A program made the translations under genes and the position numbers. A stretch of 64,000 nt of DNA from Manduca sexta (lineage: Eukaryota; Arthropoda; Insecta; Lepidoptera; Sphingidae): NCBI RefSeq assembly GCF_014839805.1, contig NC_051137.1, positions 9,599,170-9,663,169 of the forward strand. Reading direction: 5' to 3'. The notes beneath the pieces were generated by a model. It ran no database searches, had not been told where the DNA came from, and saw nothing but the letters and a program-made list of their open reading frames with translations. Positions 23,290 through 35,639 of this stretch are shown here, piece by piece; position 1 is the first letter of the stretch; each line of letters starts with the position of its first letter.

Positions 23290-25220
23290 CTATAAATAGA
23301 AACTTTTGTTATAGGAATATTTATATTCTTATGGTAATATACGTCGTTACGGTAGTTATAATTAATTGTACATGTACTAAAACGGTATTTTTTATACTTA
23401 ATTATTCCAATTTCATAATGTTTCGGGGCAGCGTTTAAGTGACCGAATATCATTTGGAAAAAATTACATGTGGAAAAAATGACTAGAAAAGCTGTAGACA
23501 ATTATTCTCGACTGAATAATTGCCTACAGAACATTATTTTCACCTTATGAAATGCGCTATTTGGTATTGATGTTTAAATCTTGGTTTGTAATGACTAAAC
23601 AATGACAATTCGAGATTCATTGCAAATGGTATTCACTTTCGTGTGGGAACGTTTTCATTCATAACAAGGCATTGTTCGCGGAATAAAAGCAGAAACAATC
23701 ATCCGTGCCCGTTGTGTTCTACTTCGGTAAATACTAATAATCTAGTTAGTTATGTCTATTGATTTCTTGTTGTTGTGTTAATTAAAATGGAGTTATTTCA
23801 TTCTTGCAGAAGAGGTTAATAGTCTTTGTCAAATTATATTTCTAAGTGAGTATTCTAATCTGTGATTTGTCACAAACATTTTTTTAAGTTACACAGCAGT
23901 TGTTATGTACGTTGTAAATAATATGCTGATTATTTACCTTATTATTAACGGAATATTCCTTTATTGTGAATGTAAAACAAATGCCTATATTCATGTACAG
24001 ATTCCCATGTTTCGGATGTAACTCACTATCAACGCAATACACAATGTTAATTCATGTGAAGAAAATATATTCCGGTGAGTAGATATATTTATAATTATAC
24101 CAGTAAATTTAGAGATATTAATAACGGTCATTAACTGTGGTATAATTATTTAATCAGAGCAATCTTTTTAAAATTGATTCCTAATCTAAAAGTTTTAAAA
24201 TAATTTCTTATTTTGATAACAAATTCGTGATGTATCGCAATATTCTTTTTAAATTACTTTTCTCGTTTTCAATAAATTATCCTAAAGTTAATCATCATCG
24301 TCGATCAATAAACAAAATAATTTGTATTTTGTAAGCATGGAAAAATACTATGTTGTGATTGGTACGTATTCGCGACGGACCGAAAAAAGCGATTCGGATC
24401 TTTTATTATGATAGGGAACGGCGCGGCGATTAGTCTATTCGTGAGAATTTGTTGGTTCCTTATTTCTATATCTCCATATAATCCTATATATTTAGGTTAT
24501 GTTTTTTTTTTAAAGTTCTTATATTAAATTTTGATTCAATGTTGATACTTAAAAATGTCGTATTTACATATTTTTACACTAATGTCACTATAATTACACG
24601 TTATGCAAATTAATAGTTGGGAATTAATATGCAAACAAGATGGCGGACAAATTTTGTAATGATTCTTTATTCCATAAATAGTTGTTTAGAAACCGTTGTG
24701 GTGTAACTTTCATTACCATTTTAATGTGTGACGTTTCCTGTGAGTATTGCATAGACAAATAACTTTCTTTACATAAGTACTCGCTTATAATTATGTCATC
24801 AATTTAAAAAAACAAGTTATCAATAAATTCATCAAATAGGGGTTTAATTAAAAAATTATAGAAATAACTGCTTTCTCGTAGCATAGGATAATTTATGTAG
24901 ATTAAAACGTGTTTTGTATGAAATATATTGGGCATCCTTTTATTGTTAAAATTGAATTGGTAAACAATACCAAAATTTTAAATGAAACCGTCCCAACTCA
25001 TTCTGTACTAATTATGAAAATGAGCTCCACTCAAATGAAAATGAACTGGGTACAAAAGAAAACGTTATGAATAAAATGACTTATATTTGAATTATTAAGT
25101 TTTAAAGGAACAGCATTTTTTATAGATTTATTTATCTATTTCCTTCCACGAGACCGACAATGATCAAGTAAAATACAAGGAATGTTGTAGATTGAATGTT
25201 ATTATACGATTTTCACGTAC

Positions 25221-25392
25221 CTGCACCTCCCCAGCCGATTTCTTCTGATCCCAACACTGAGACCAGTCCTCCAGTTAGCAATAACAGTACTCGCAACGGT
25301 ACTAGGAAAGCATCATTCCGCTCCGGCACGAATTTCACTAAGTAGCCGCACAGGACACCGAAAGCGATGCCACCGATCACACTGAATGGACC
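25221..25392 (-). CDS. NHA exchanger, coding exon 8
   Basis: Reads GPFSVIGGIAFGVLCGYLVK, then FVPERNDAFLVPLRVLLLLT, then GGLVSVLGSEEIGWGGAG. It holds two helices joined by a polar loop. The G-P-x-x-V-x-G-G/I-x-x-G motif after the Asp-Asp exon is a family landmark. Acceptor TTTTGCAG at 25393, donor GTACGT at 25220; phase 0 in, 1 out. Confidence 0.88.
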
Positions 25393-26738
25393 CTGCAAAA
25401 TATTGTCCATGTCATAATTTATTGATTCTCCACAATTTATTTAGCAGCAACAGCCACTTTTGCTGCTACTTTTACTAAATTATTATATTTCTGTTGTGGC
25501 AGCGTGTTTTTATATGATTTTATTATAGATCATAAGCATCTGAAAAGTTATAAATGCGCATGACATTGAAACGCGACGAAAATCATTCTCAAAATTTTAT
25601 CTAGGTTAGAGTAAAGCGATAATTTGTATATAGGTAATCCCATGAATTAAAGACGAGTACATACAAAACTATGTATTTGTGTTGAATTTAAGGGGGCAGC
25701 TGCCCCTCCCTTATCCGCCCTGTCAAAACACACGACTAACGTTTTTAACATTTAAAAAATACAGTCGTGTTACACAGTTGTTAAAGAGTTGTAACACAAT
25801 TTAGGTAGATATATAATGTATTCGAAACGTGTAATGTGACAGACAAAATTTGTAAATGTATAGATTTTACACAAATAGAGACAACCTGTTATAATTAAAC
25901 GGTAATATATAATATGTATGAGTATTAAGTGGGTCATTTGACCTACTATTTTACTAGGCAGTGACATTGACGTAGTTTGTTAGGTAATTACAATTAGATT
26001 GAACGAATATTAGGTATGTATGTGATAGATATTTCAAATATTATTTGTTTCATTAAGCATGAACATTTACAAAATTGTTGTATAGGTTGGTTTAGCATGT
26101 TTGATATTACCTACGTCACGAGTACCTATTGTCTGATTCTCATTGAACCGTTTAAACAGCTTGAGCATTGAGTAAATTCAGATGACGTTAAGATAATATT
26201 TATACCTTCTCGTTTATATATACAATATGTTCCAAGTATAATGAATTTCGATATAATAAGGCTGTCTTGCATAGCCACTTAATATATTTAGTGCTAAATA
26301 CATTTAAAACTTCGTGCTGTCATTGTTATTTATTAGGAGTTGACAGACAGTATTAAAATTTATTTAGCACTAGTTAGTCGTTGTGGAGGCCAGCCTAAAC
26401 CTTGTTTATAACGGTAATCCGTACTAAATAATGCTGACGGCCTTAGACGACGCGAAGCTCCGGGCGAAAAAAAAAACTGACGTGAAGCACCACGGTATTA
26501 TCCGGTCCGCCCCTGTCCTGCCGAAGGCCGCCATTGCTAAATAATAATAAATACGAAAATACCTACGTCTGTTACGTTTTTGATAAAATTTTGTATGAAA
26601 GCTAGAATCATTTTAAAAGGCAAAGGTTTTTTTATTCCATAAAAATGAACGGGTAGACGAATTTTTATCATGAAATTCTCTTTTTCGTGCGAAGTTGCGA
26701 ACAACGTCTAGTTTGAAATAATTAATTAAGTATATTAC

Positions 26739-26953
26739 CTGAATAATGTTCATGGTCATGGAGGAGCTGGAAAACATGATGGAGGAGACGATGCCGAAGA
26801 CGGCGACACTGGCGGCGTCGTCCACGCCCGACACGGCGAGCACCAGCGTCGGGATGCCTTTCGACACGCCATACCCCTTCTCACGGAGGCGGAACAGGCA
26901 CGGCACTATCACAGCAGGCGATACCGCCGCCACGATCGAACCCAGAAGGAACG
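26739..26953 (-). CDS. NHA exchanger, coding exon 7 with the ion-binding Asp-Asp motif
   Basis: Reads FLLGSIVAAVSPAVIVPCLF, then RLREKGYGVSKGIPTLVLAV, then SGVDDAASVAVFGIVSSIMF, ending SMTMNIIQ. VSPAVIVP forms the first broken helix and VSGVDDAASVAVFG the second. The adjacent aspartates (residues 364 and 365 of the distal isoform) are the ion- and proton-binding residues known from CPA2 antiporters. Presence of both favours an active exchanger. Acceptor GATTTGCAG at 26954, donor GTAATA at 26738; phase 1 in, 0 out. Confidence 0.93.
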
Positions 26954-27109
26954 CTGCAAATCGCAATAGCTTTATTTATATCGATTTTAGGCAATGAGGT
27001 TAAACGAAAGAAATAGCAAGGCAGATTCTGTACAGTGATCATTTAATTAGGTAAACATTTCATTAACTAATTTATTATTAACCAAAACTCATTCGCGGAT
27101 GTGTTGCAT

Positions 27110-27235
27110 TAGGATTCATTAATGCAGGTGTTAGATTAGATAAATATGGAAATTTTGACTACCGTCATGATAGAAAACGTATCTGTGTGAATAATCAATA
27201 ATAAATCTTTCTTTCTTTCTTCTTTCTTCTTTCTA
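27110..27235 (-). repeat. Dispersed repeat ending in a GAAA-type microsatellite
   Basis: On the - strand GAAA/GAA units run into GATTTATTATTGATTATTCA and on into CAGATACGTTTTCTATCATG. It resembles the element end at 16.9 kb and lies in an exchanger intron. Confidence 0.5.
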
Positions 27236-28096
27236 ATCAATAGGTGATCAAAACCAGCTGTCAGTGTATTAGAATTCATTACACTAGTACAGTTGATGAA
27301 GAGTTATACTGTGAAATTCTGCAAGCGATTTTTATTCTTCCGATATATACGTATAACGAATCCTCCTCAACATGCATTGCGAAAAAATCCTCATGGTTTT
27401 GTTAGTTTCTTCGCAGTTCTCGCTCGAGTTATACAAGTTAAATAAAGGATTAAAACAAATTTTCATATATTATTGTGCCTAGCTCCTAGTGCACCAGTGC
27501 GAATTTTATTTCGTAATGCAATGTTCGACTACTACATTATATCGACCATGCAAACTATTAACTTTATATTATGATAAACATTTGCCAGGAAATAAATCCG
27601 TACCCTATGCTTTCCATTTGTGTCAAACCAAAGATTCTTATTTGGTGAATTTAAATTGCCCGTAGAATGCTGTAGTCACAAACTTTTATGTCACATAAAT
27701 GCGATGAAAATATTGTGCGGATTTTCCGATTTGTGAGTTGCTCCAAAAGATATTATGTACTCGATAAACAAAATGTGTTATTCTTTTGTTCTCAGTAACA
27801 AACCAACACACATATTTTTATATAAGTATGTTATAATAACTAACAAAAAGCTATTTTGTTAAGTACTTTAGCCATTGGTTCTAGGAAATTATGTTTTATG
27901 ATATCGGACAATTAATTATCGAAATGAATGTCTACCATTACAATGATACATTTTCATGTTAGTATTAATTCAAAGGATGGAAATAAACTTCGCGGACTGT
28001 TATTTTGGTGCGTTAGTTACACGTCTGTCTATCACTTCAGGTTTAAAGGCCTGAGGTTACTTAATTTAAAAAGCATTTTTTGTCTATCTCACTTAC

Positions 28097-28266
28097 CCCA
28101 ATCCCATGGTAATCCAAGGAAGTAAAAGGCCAGAACAGCGCACAGCACACATTCGAACGTCCACGGCACCAGAGCCAACTTTATAACGGTTAAGAAATAT
28201 TTCTTCAAGGCGATTGGATCCAAATCCAAACCAGCTCGTGTTAATATAATCGTAAGTGCAATTTTT
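28097..28266 (-). CDS. NHA exchanger, coding exon 6
   Basis: Reads KIALTIILTRAGLDLDPIAL, then KKYFLTVIKLALVPWTFECV, then LCAVLAFYFLGLPWDW. The I-L-x-R-A-G-L-x-L-D motif near the start is one of the best markers of NHA exchangers. Three hydrophobic stretches follow. Acceptor AATTTCAG at 28267, donor GTAAGT at 28096; phase 2 in, 1 out. Confidence 0.92.
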
Positions 28267-28913
28267 CTGAAATTAATAGAAATTTTATGTAAATTATTCT
28301 TCGACACATTTCATTATTTTTTTATGCGGAGTAAGAAAAAGAACTAAACTAGTTGGTTTTAAATGGCACGGGTTGATTACCGTACTAAAATATGTGATAG
28401 TTTTAAATAATAATAGCTTCAAGTCTGTCTTCGTCTCGTGTTATTTCTAGTTTTCACAACACAAAATATCTAATCTTAGTGTCTGTGTGTAATACAGTAA
28501 CTAAAAAACCTTTCGAACCGAAAAATAATGGTGGTTGAACTTAGCTGCTGATGGCTGAAATAGACTATGTATTTGTATGAACTCAAATGGATATTCGCAT
28601 TCAAAAGATCTGCAGTGATGGACCGAGGCTACGTGAGTTACTTGATAATATATTCCTAACAGTTTATTGATGTATCAATTATACATCGTGTATTCATTCT
28701 TATGCCATGAGGCTTGAAATATGATGAAATTTATGATCACAAGTGGTAAGAGGGTAAATAATTCCTTTGTCCTAGACGTTCTGTTTTAAAGTATTTTGAG
28801 TATCGATATGTACTTTTAAAATATTTGTATTTATGTCGGTATTGTGTCCTGCGATTTGACTAAGGATGTAAATTAAATAACGTGTGTTGAATACATAATA
28901 TAAATCGAAATAC

Positions 28914-29145
28914 CTGATATATGAACAGACATGTAGATATGTCTCGTCAAAGTTGACGAATCCGATATTTTTCATGATAATTCCGACGAAAAGCATTCCA
29001 ATGAGTGCGGGCAACGTGGTGACTTTCATCATGAGCCAGCCTCCGAAGTGCGCGGCGATGGTGAGCACGGCAAGCATGAACAGCTGCCCGCCCGGCGCCG
29101 CCGTGTCGCCCATCACGATCCATATCGTCACCCACACCAACAACC
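28914..29145 (-). CDS. NHA exchanger, coding exon 5
   Basis: Reads LLVWVTIWIVMGDTAAPGGQ, then LFMLAVLTIAAHFGGWLMMK, then VTTLPALIGMLFVGIIMKNI, ending LHVCSYIR. It contains the first transmembrane helices of the core. The L-P-x-L-x-G-M-L-x-x-G-x-x-x-x-N segment is typical of CPA2 proteins. Acceptor TTTTGGGTAG at 29146, donor GTATTT at 28913; phase 1 in, 2 out. Confidence 0.92.
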
Positions 29146-29385
29146 CTACCCAAAAGATCACACATCGTAAATGTACTCTTTATATTACGCAAAATGACCC
29201 ACTTTTTACACTTTCTATTTCGTCTTAGACGAGTCCCTTTCGACGTATTGAGCAACGTTGCTTTATTGATTGCACTCATTTAAATTACGCATATGAAAGT
29301 TTATGTGGAAGGTCAAGAATATTGTATCATATTATGTTTGTATATATAAACAAAAAATAGGAAGAAAATGTGAAAAATCTCTTAC

Positions 29386-29534
29386 CGATGAGTAGGATTG
29401 CAACATTTTGCGCGAATGTGCGGTAAGATGGACATAGCGGATATGGGCATAATTTTTGCCAATGCGGCGGTTCCCACGATGCAATCCCGGAGTCTTCTTG
29501 GTGACACTTCGCACAACATGCATACCACCAGGAC
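29386..29534 (-). CDS. NHA exchanger, coding exon 4
   Basis: Reads SWWYACCAKCHQEDSGIASW, then EPPHWQKLCPYPLCPSYRTF, then AQNVAILLIG. It is a Cys/Trp-rich segment just before the first helix, with paired motifs (CCAKC and CPYPLCP) of a kind common at this place in insect NHA proteins. The Cys spacing hints at metal binding or disulfide formation, but that is inference. Acceptor TTTTAG at 29535, donor GTAAGA at 29385; phase 2 in, 1 out. Confidence 0.88.
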
Positions 29535-29630
29535 CTAAAATATAATTAATATTTTATAATAATTTCTCAATAAATGAACATTGCAAATTGAGTAATTTTC
29601 TAAGAACGTTTTAAATCATGCTTTTCTCAC

Positions 29631-29730
29631 CTTTCGATGTGTTCGCTTTGTTGTGACAGCGCTTTCTTGGAATATACGGACGATGTGGTTGAGTATTTCT
29701 TGAATCTGCCTTCGATGTGCCCCTGTCGAT
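29631..29730 (-). CDS. NHA exchanger, coding exon 3
   Basis: Reads RQGHIEGRFKKYSTTSSVYS then KKALSQQSEHIER, a basic Ser/Thr-rich cytosolic segment. The acceptor GCTCGGCAG at 29731 is pyrimidine-poor but fits the phase left by exon 2 (forming Asp at the junction). A second AG 31 nt further in (GAAGGCAG before ATTCAAG) would fit a direct join from the first exons in the same frame, so exon 2 could be skipped in some transcripts. Donor GTGAGA at 29630. Confidence 0.8.
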
Positions 29731-30037
29731 CTGCCGAGCAAGCGGACGACCGTCAGCTTTTAGATAGTATGTTAAGTGCGGCAATCGATTAAATTATTCG
29801 TGTGAACTACCGGCTGTCCTCAAACGACAGCTGTTCTCTTTTACATTGTCTTCGTAATCGCCGGCACGAAATAAACTGAATTAGAGATATGACCGGAATA
29901 GTGAATAAAAGACATAATTACCAATTCCAGCTTTAACAATTAAAAATTGGGTAATACTGACTGGCTTTGCTAAATTTTATTATGATTTTGTCTCTAAAGA
30001 ACATTAAATTTGGAATTAATTTAATAAATGTTAATAC

Positions 30038-30129
30038 CCCAAGAAGAGTCCATTTCCGCGGCCATGGCATTATGAAGGTTGCTTTTGCGGCGGGACGGGC
30101 CTTCCGCCTGCGCTGATACGCGGCCATTC
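30038..30129 (-). CDS. NHA exchanger, coding exon 2
   Basis: A 92-nt exon encoding NGRVSAQAEGPSRRKSNLHN then AMAAEMDSSW. It is GC-rich against an AT-rich background. It accepts phase 2 from either first exon and passes phase 1 to exon 3; both fit exactly. The acceptor AATTTCAAAG has a weak pyrimidine tract and the donor is GTATTA. SRRKS is a plausible basophilic-kinase site. An overlapping frame starting at an ATG in the same exon is a shadow. Confidence 0.72.
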
Positions 30130-30595
30130 CTTTGAAATTATAAAACATTATTATTAGTTGTTTGTTTATTAGTAGAAAGAAGTCGCATATAATGATATGG
30201 ACATAGACGCGTGGAATTCATCAAAGTGATTTCCAGTGGAAAAGTTAGTATATGGTTCATTATATTATACAGAATGTTTGGTAACAATAGAATATTCAAC
30301 GTAAGAATATTTTGATGAGCCACCGAACTTTGTTTCCAGATAATTTATGACTGCCTTGCCTTAAAGAAAAATATTAGATTTGTTACAAAGCTATCGGTAT
30401 TTTTTGTCTTGGTAGTCTTGTCAGCTACATAGCTGCAGAGGGTTCAACATATTATTCAATAAGTAAGCAATATTGCTTGCACATAAAATAACTTTTGGTA
30501 TCATTTTGTTTGTCTGTTTTTCGGGACAATACTGAAGTGTTCGAGGTATTAAAATAATTTTCGAATATTAGTGTCTGTAAGCTTATACGATAGAC

Positions 30596-30739
30596 GGTAG
30601 AAGACCACGTGAACGCTCACTTATCTGCTGGTCTGATCAAATAAAAACTACGGGACTTCATATTACCACTGCTCTGAGGAAAGTAAAAAACAGAGGGGCA
30701 TGGAAACAGCTCGTCATCGACTCCGTGAGAGCGTTTTAA
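30596..30739 (+). pseudogene. LINE reverse-transcriptase remnant (C-terminal end)
   Basis: An open frame of 47 codons ends in TAA. It begins GRRPRERSLICWSDQI and includes NRGAWKQL near its end. The pattern G-R/K-R-P-R-x-R-x-x-x-x-W-x-D-x-I followed by A-x-x-R-x-x-W is the hallmark of the C-terminus of RTE/Jockey-type LINE polymerases. No upstream polymerase domain remains. It sits in the exchanger's intron, in the opposite orientation to that gene. Confidence 0.75.
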
Positions 30740-32477
30740 GACGGACAGGACTTTTACTGATGAAGAATACGATAAAGAACTAGAAGTTTTACATATTGCT
30801 CTAAAAAGGTAAGAAAAAATCGGACACCAATTGATTACGTAATGCAAGTATTTCAAAGCAAAGCTTATCATTTAAATAGGTACAAATGACATAATATTGA
30901 TCTCAGGGCGCGTTTGGACTTGACCAGTTTAATTTAAGACTTATCAACATTATGCTGTCTGTATAGGCGTAACGTTGCACGACAGCAATTGTGTATTTTA
31001 TTTATTCTTTATTTATAGCAATTAAAGTAATGTCTCAACTCACAGTTTATAACCTTTAATTTTACCTAGTCGCCGTTTCTATATTTATTTATTACTCTTT
31101 AAGGAATTTCCTTGATTTTATCATACAAATTATTTGTGTATATAGTATTATTCATATTACTCATTAAGTTATGTAATAAATAAATTTTACAACACTCGTT
31201 AAACTAATTGAAAACTCATCAGAGAATATTGCAATTTTACGGCAATATCGGAATAAGTGTTTTGTGTAAGTAAAGTAATTATGTTAACTAATTAATTCGA
31301 TAAGTTCTTGACATATTAGTTCTGGGTCGAATTAGGTATAAGAAAAGAGTGATTTGTAATTGAATGTGCAAGATTATTGTTTTTGTATTAGAGTTTGAAA
31401 ATTCTCATTCTTTTCTGATAGGTCTATTATAATATGCTAATCAAGAGTAGACCTAATGTTACGTAATCATAATACATAAGATTAGAGAAATAATAAAGAT
31501 GATTACTATATATTGTATAGATGGGACAAAAAAGATATTAAGGTTCATAAAACATTACACCGATACCGTATGTCGGCAAGCTCACAGGCCGTGTTTAAAT
31601 GTGCGGACAAACGCGTTCACCTTTTATAGTAGTCATGGAAATATTACAAATAATTTTTCATTGAAACTTACGCTCGATACGCTTTCAAGGGTAGGTAGGT
31701 AAATGATTTCTATTAAGCTCAAATCATGTGACTATATTCTAAGGTTACATAGCATAAACGAGTCATGTGTCTTGATATGACCGTGACGTTTTTGCTGAAT
31801 AGCGATTTTTATTACAAGATATACTTATATATAATTATAACGAAGTCCAATTATAAAAACTCAAAATGGTAAATCTAGGTTATAAGAAAGCAAAGAAAAA
31901 CAGTTATTTCGTGAATATTGTTATAGCTTTCGGTTTTTTTGGTTATTATAGAAATATGTTCGTAAAATGTATGTTTCGTACTTATGCGTGTATGTGTAAA
32001 CAAATAATCCGTTATTCTAAGAAAATCGAAAGTTTCCTGGAATTCGGCAAAGCGCAGTTACAAAAATAAATTTCTCGTACATGGATTAGCCGTAAATAAC
32101 ATCCCGAGTTATTAAAACGTCGAACGCACGACTTTTTCCATATATCTACATTCATATATGGCAAAGGTAGAAAAGTTAGGATAACTAGTTGGGTTGGGGC
32201 GTTGGATGTAGATATTACCTTTACATTTGTTTCAATTAATATTTAAATGACATAATACCCCAAAATATTAACTTTGATCACCGAATTTTTCACTAACAAT
32301 CTTCTTACTTTTGTAATTCTTACTTTTTTTTACAGAGTAAAACAAAGTACCTACCAGTTGTATACAGTTCAGAAAACTACTGTATACTACTGTGAAATTT
32401 TCTAGTGTGTAAATAAGATTATTAATATTTGGGTCTAATTTAAAATATTTGCTTCCATTTTATTTTAGGGAAATATA

Positions 32478-32572
32478 AAGCGTGACTTATATGCCGTGCC
32501 GACGCGGCACGGTCCGCGTAAAATTCTTTTTCACGCGGGCGGAGCCGTGAGCAAAAGCTACTAAATATTAAA
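32478..32572 (-). repeat. Dispersed repeat, inverted copy of the 'gctcgcggc' type
   Basis: On the - strand it reads TTTTGCTCACGGCTCCGCCC followed by GCGTGAAAAAG, matching the copies at 15.8 and 63.1 kb. It includes a small GC-rich hairpin (CCGTGCC / GGCACGG, 32494-32512). Confidence 0.5.
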
Positions 32573-35483
32573 TTGGAATAAACAGGAAAGTATATATTAA
32601 TTGAATATGTTTCACATACTTACCTGTGCATACAAACATTTAATTAATGACGACCGGGACGTACATAATTTTATTATAATTTTCTGTTATTTATATTGAG
32701 AATTGTCAAAGCAGACTTATTTATCTAATGTTTAATATCCTTTAACTTGGATATTTGTACACTTTAAGAAATATATAATTTTATAACAGTTTAAAATTAA
32801 ATGGTTAAAATGGAGCTAAAATTAAACATTAATACAAAAAGCAATAACATTTTAATAGATGGCAAATTGATCTACACAAATACGTCGAACCATTTTAATA
32901 TTTTTTACAACCGTCTTATACCATTAGAAACGTTTTTAATGTAATATTGAATTGAAATATTAAAAGTATGTACATAAATCTTTATTGAAATACATTCCAA
33001 TTATGTCGAAGGCATTGGCAGAATGGAATATTTTGGTATTACGTGTTACTACAACTCTTCAGTTTAGCACAGATCAGACGGGGCATTGCGACCACACGCT
33101 CGCGCAGATTTTGAATTTTATTAAATAAAAGACCTTTATGTTATTAAAATAATGTTGAAAATAGCATGTGAGAAATATTTTTTAGCCGATATTGGCGTAT
33201 GATTGCATAATTGTTTCTTGCATGATATTTTCTACTCTATTAAAATTACACAACGTCGTAAGTTTATTCGTTCGTAGTTAATACGTGCGCGTATTTTTCC
33301 GCTAAGTCTGCTGTCTCCTACGCATGGCAATGCCATGAAGTGTTGGATTTGTAGTGCTCTACAATATTTAATTATTCATCTTAATATATTGTGTTAATTT
33401 ACACACATTTTGTAACTTAGTATTCATTACCATAATATACAATGAAGTATTGACGTAGTGCGTAACAGTGTACGTGGCCTTAGTAAAGTCAATGATGTGC
33501 GTAGCAATGTTTTACTTTCCAACCTTTGTCACGTGATTCGTTTGAATACCGTATAATTTTTTATTTTCAATTCGCAATGTTACATTTGTAAACTTATATG
33601 TATATGAGAAGCGGCGTGCTTGTATCGAAGGTAATGTGTCACCTTGTCTGAATAATACAGCCATTGAACAATTCAATGGCCATTTTTATGTATTAACTAT
33701 CAATCTGTCCTATTGAAATGTTATGTTGACACTACTATGTCTTCACATTATTCACTGGTGCATTTATTTACACCTACTTCGCTAAAACAAAACAATGAAG
33801 AACAAATACATGTGAGGTGTTTAATTACATTATATATTTGATATGTTATCATAAAAGGTTGCGTAAAAATCGTTACAAACGAAGTGTTACAATTAAATTA
33901 GTTGCCCTATCGAACGGAATAATTTAACCTACGTATGGTACAAGGTGAGTTGGTAAAGGTTTTATTAACGGAAAACAAAGTGAGCCATAGTGGGTCAATG
34001 TTTAGCTATAATGTCACCTGTTATCGGCTTTATTTTGGAATTTATTTTCATTTTTAGATTATTTTATGGTTTATTACTTAATTGATTTTTTATAGTTCTA
34101 GCTTTGATTTGCAGCTTTGTTCGCAAAGAAATCCGTTGTTGGATTTTAAACATATTACATTTTAAAAGAATGTAGTTTCGTATAAGTAAAATATTTTTAA
34201 GTTAGTTTTAGAGACTTGCTACAAATAATCAAAAACTTTAGCTTTGTAATTTTAGTTTAATATAATAAACAATAATATAATTAAAGGTTAATTTGTTGTT
34301 GAGTAAAACGTCCAGAACATAATTTTCAATTTAAAGCCAAAACCATTACTATACCTATTCACAATCAAAAATATACTTACTATAGGAAAAAAAAATATCA
34401 ATAATGACAAACGTATTGTTTGTAACTATAAATTAATATTGGCAAAATGGTATAGCTGTATAATTATTTTTGTTTAACTGTATGAGTGAACAATATTGGT
34501 GACACTTACCAACGTCGTGATCATAGAGCGGAACGGCGCATACCATAACAGTCAAATGAAAACCCAGTCTAATGACAAGGCGTACAATGTGCACTACCCG
34601 TGATACCACATGTGGTACCAACAGCTATGGCAATAAAAAATGTCGCGCATTAAAAATCAGTTTCATTGTGTAGGTACAAATATGTGTGGACTACATGCGG
34701 ATGTGTTTTAATCTCTACACGTGTTTATGTATTCCATAGTAACAGGTCATAGGGATGTTTCCTTGTTTTATTTCAGTGTTTGTAATTGTATTATGTATTT
34801 AGAGGCCCATTAGTTTTAAGCTTAGTCATAGGTTGGAAATCGGAATGTGAAATATTTTACCAGTTACAGTTGATCTACCTTGATATCGCGAATCTATGAA
34901 GCAATATGGATATAAAAGCAATAGATTTAAACAATATGCAGACACACAAAAATAGAATTGCAAACAATAAATTAAATCAAAACTTTAACAGAATAAATAA
35001 AATTATTTATCCATGTGTCTACCATATTACATAGTTGGTGTATATGAAATAAATAAATATGTTAGTTAAACTGTCAGCGTTTCGTTTTAACTAATTAATG
35101 GGACATTAGAGAGCGTACACACCGACATGGTTTGATGGGGCCCAGCATGCGTGTGTGGTTCGCTAATAAATACAGTTTCTAAAGTCACATATATAACCAA
35201 TGGTACATGCAAATATTCAAAAAAATGGGGAAAAGCCTAAATAAGATTTACGTAAATTAAAACTCATAATAATAATTTTGTTTAAAGTATTACAAATAAA
35301 AAGATTGCGGTCAACTTTTGGAAAATTCTTAGAAGTGTCAACAATGTGCGAAACATGTGTAAAATACCTACAATGGAAAAAAATATATCACACTAGTAAG
35401 TGCCGGTGCTGACTTTAGTAATTAATTAATTAAAAATATAAATGAAACATCAATATTTGGTGGTGTAAATAATAATAACTCAC

Positions 35484-35569
35484 CAATGTCGGTTTAGAGC
35501 GTCGGTTTCGAGGGATGAATCTGACGGGAGGTAGCTGTCGTAGTGACAACTGAGGCTGCTGTGAGACAT
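35484..35569 (-). CDS. NHA exchanger, alternative (proximal) first coding exon
   Basis: Encodes MSHSSLSCHYDSYLPSDSSL then ETDALNRH and ends in a strong donor (ATTG then GTGAGT) in phase 2. That is the same phase as the distal first exon, so it joins exon 2 cleanly with a Trp codon at the junction and gives a 647-residue isoform. The sequence is codon-like, Ser-rich and preceded by a GC-rich promoter with a TATA box. The start ATG is at 35567-35569. It is preceded four bases upstream by an out-of-frame ATGTAG. This exon is not confirmed by transcript data. Confidence 0.7.
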
Positions 35570-35594
35570 CCTACATGGCACCAAGTGAGTCTCA

Positions 35595-35630
35595 TTCACT
35601 AAAACTACGAATTATCGAGCAAATATATGG
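35595..35630 (-). promoter_or_regulatory. TATA box and initiator of the proximal exchanger promoter
   Basis: On the - strand CCATATATTT (35621-35630) lies about 27 bases before TTTTAGTGA, whose A at 35600 is a plausible start site (arthropod initiators resemble TCAGT/TTAGT). This gives a 5' leader of about 31 nt before the start codon at 35569. A GC-rich zone follows upstream. Confidence 0.5.
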
Positions 35631-35639
35631 AGTGTTATC

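Noticed and set aside
30010..30148. Frame reading MAAYQRRRKARPAAKATFIM on the - strand
   Set aside because: It overlaps exchanger exon 2 in another frame; the exon 2 frame fits both neighbouring splice phases and the protein.
31499..32069. Two + strand frames of 67 codons each
   Set aside because: No recognisable family, AT-driven composition and no splice or promoter support; probably chance.
34500..34621. Short - strand frame ending in a good donor (GTTG then GTAAGTG) in the exchanger intron
   Set aside because: The ATG frames leave in phase 0 or 1, whereas exon 2 needs phase 2, so it cannot be another first exon. The sequence looks like a dispersed repeat.
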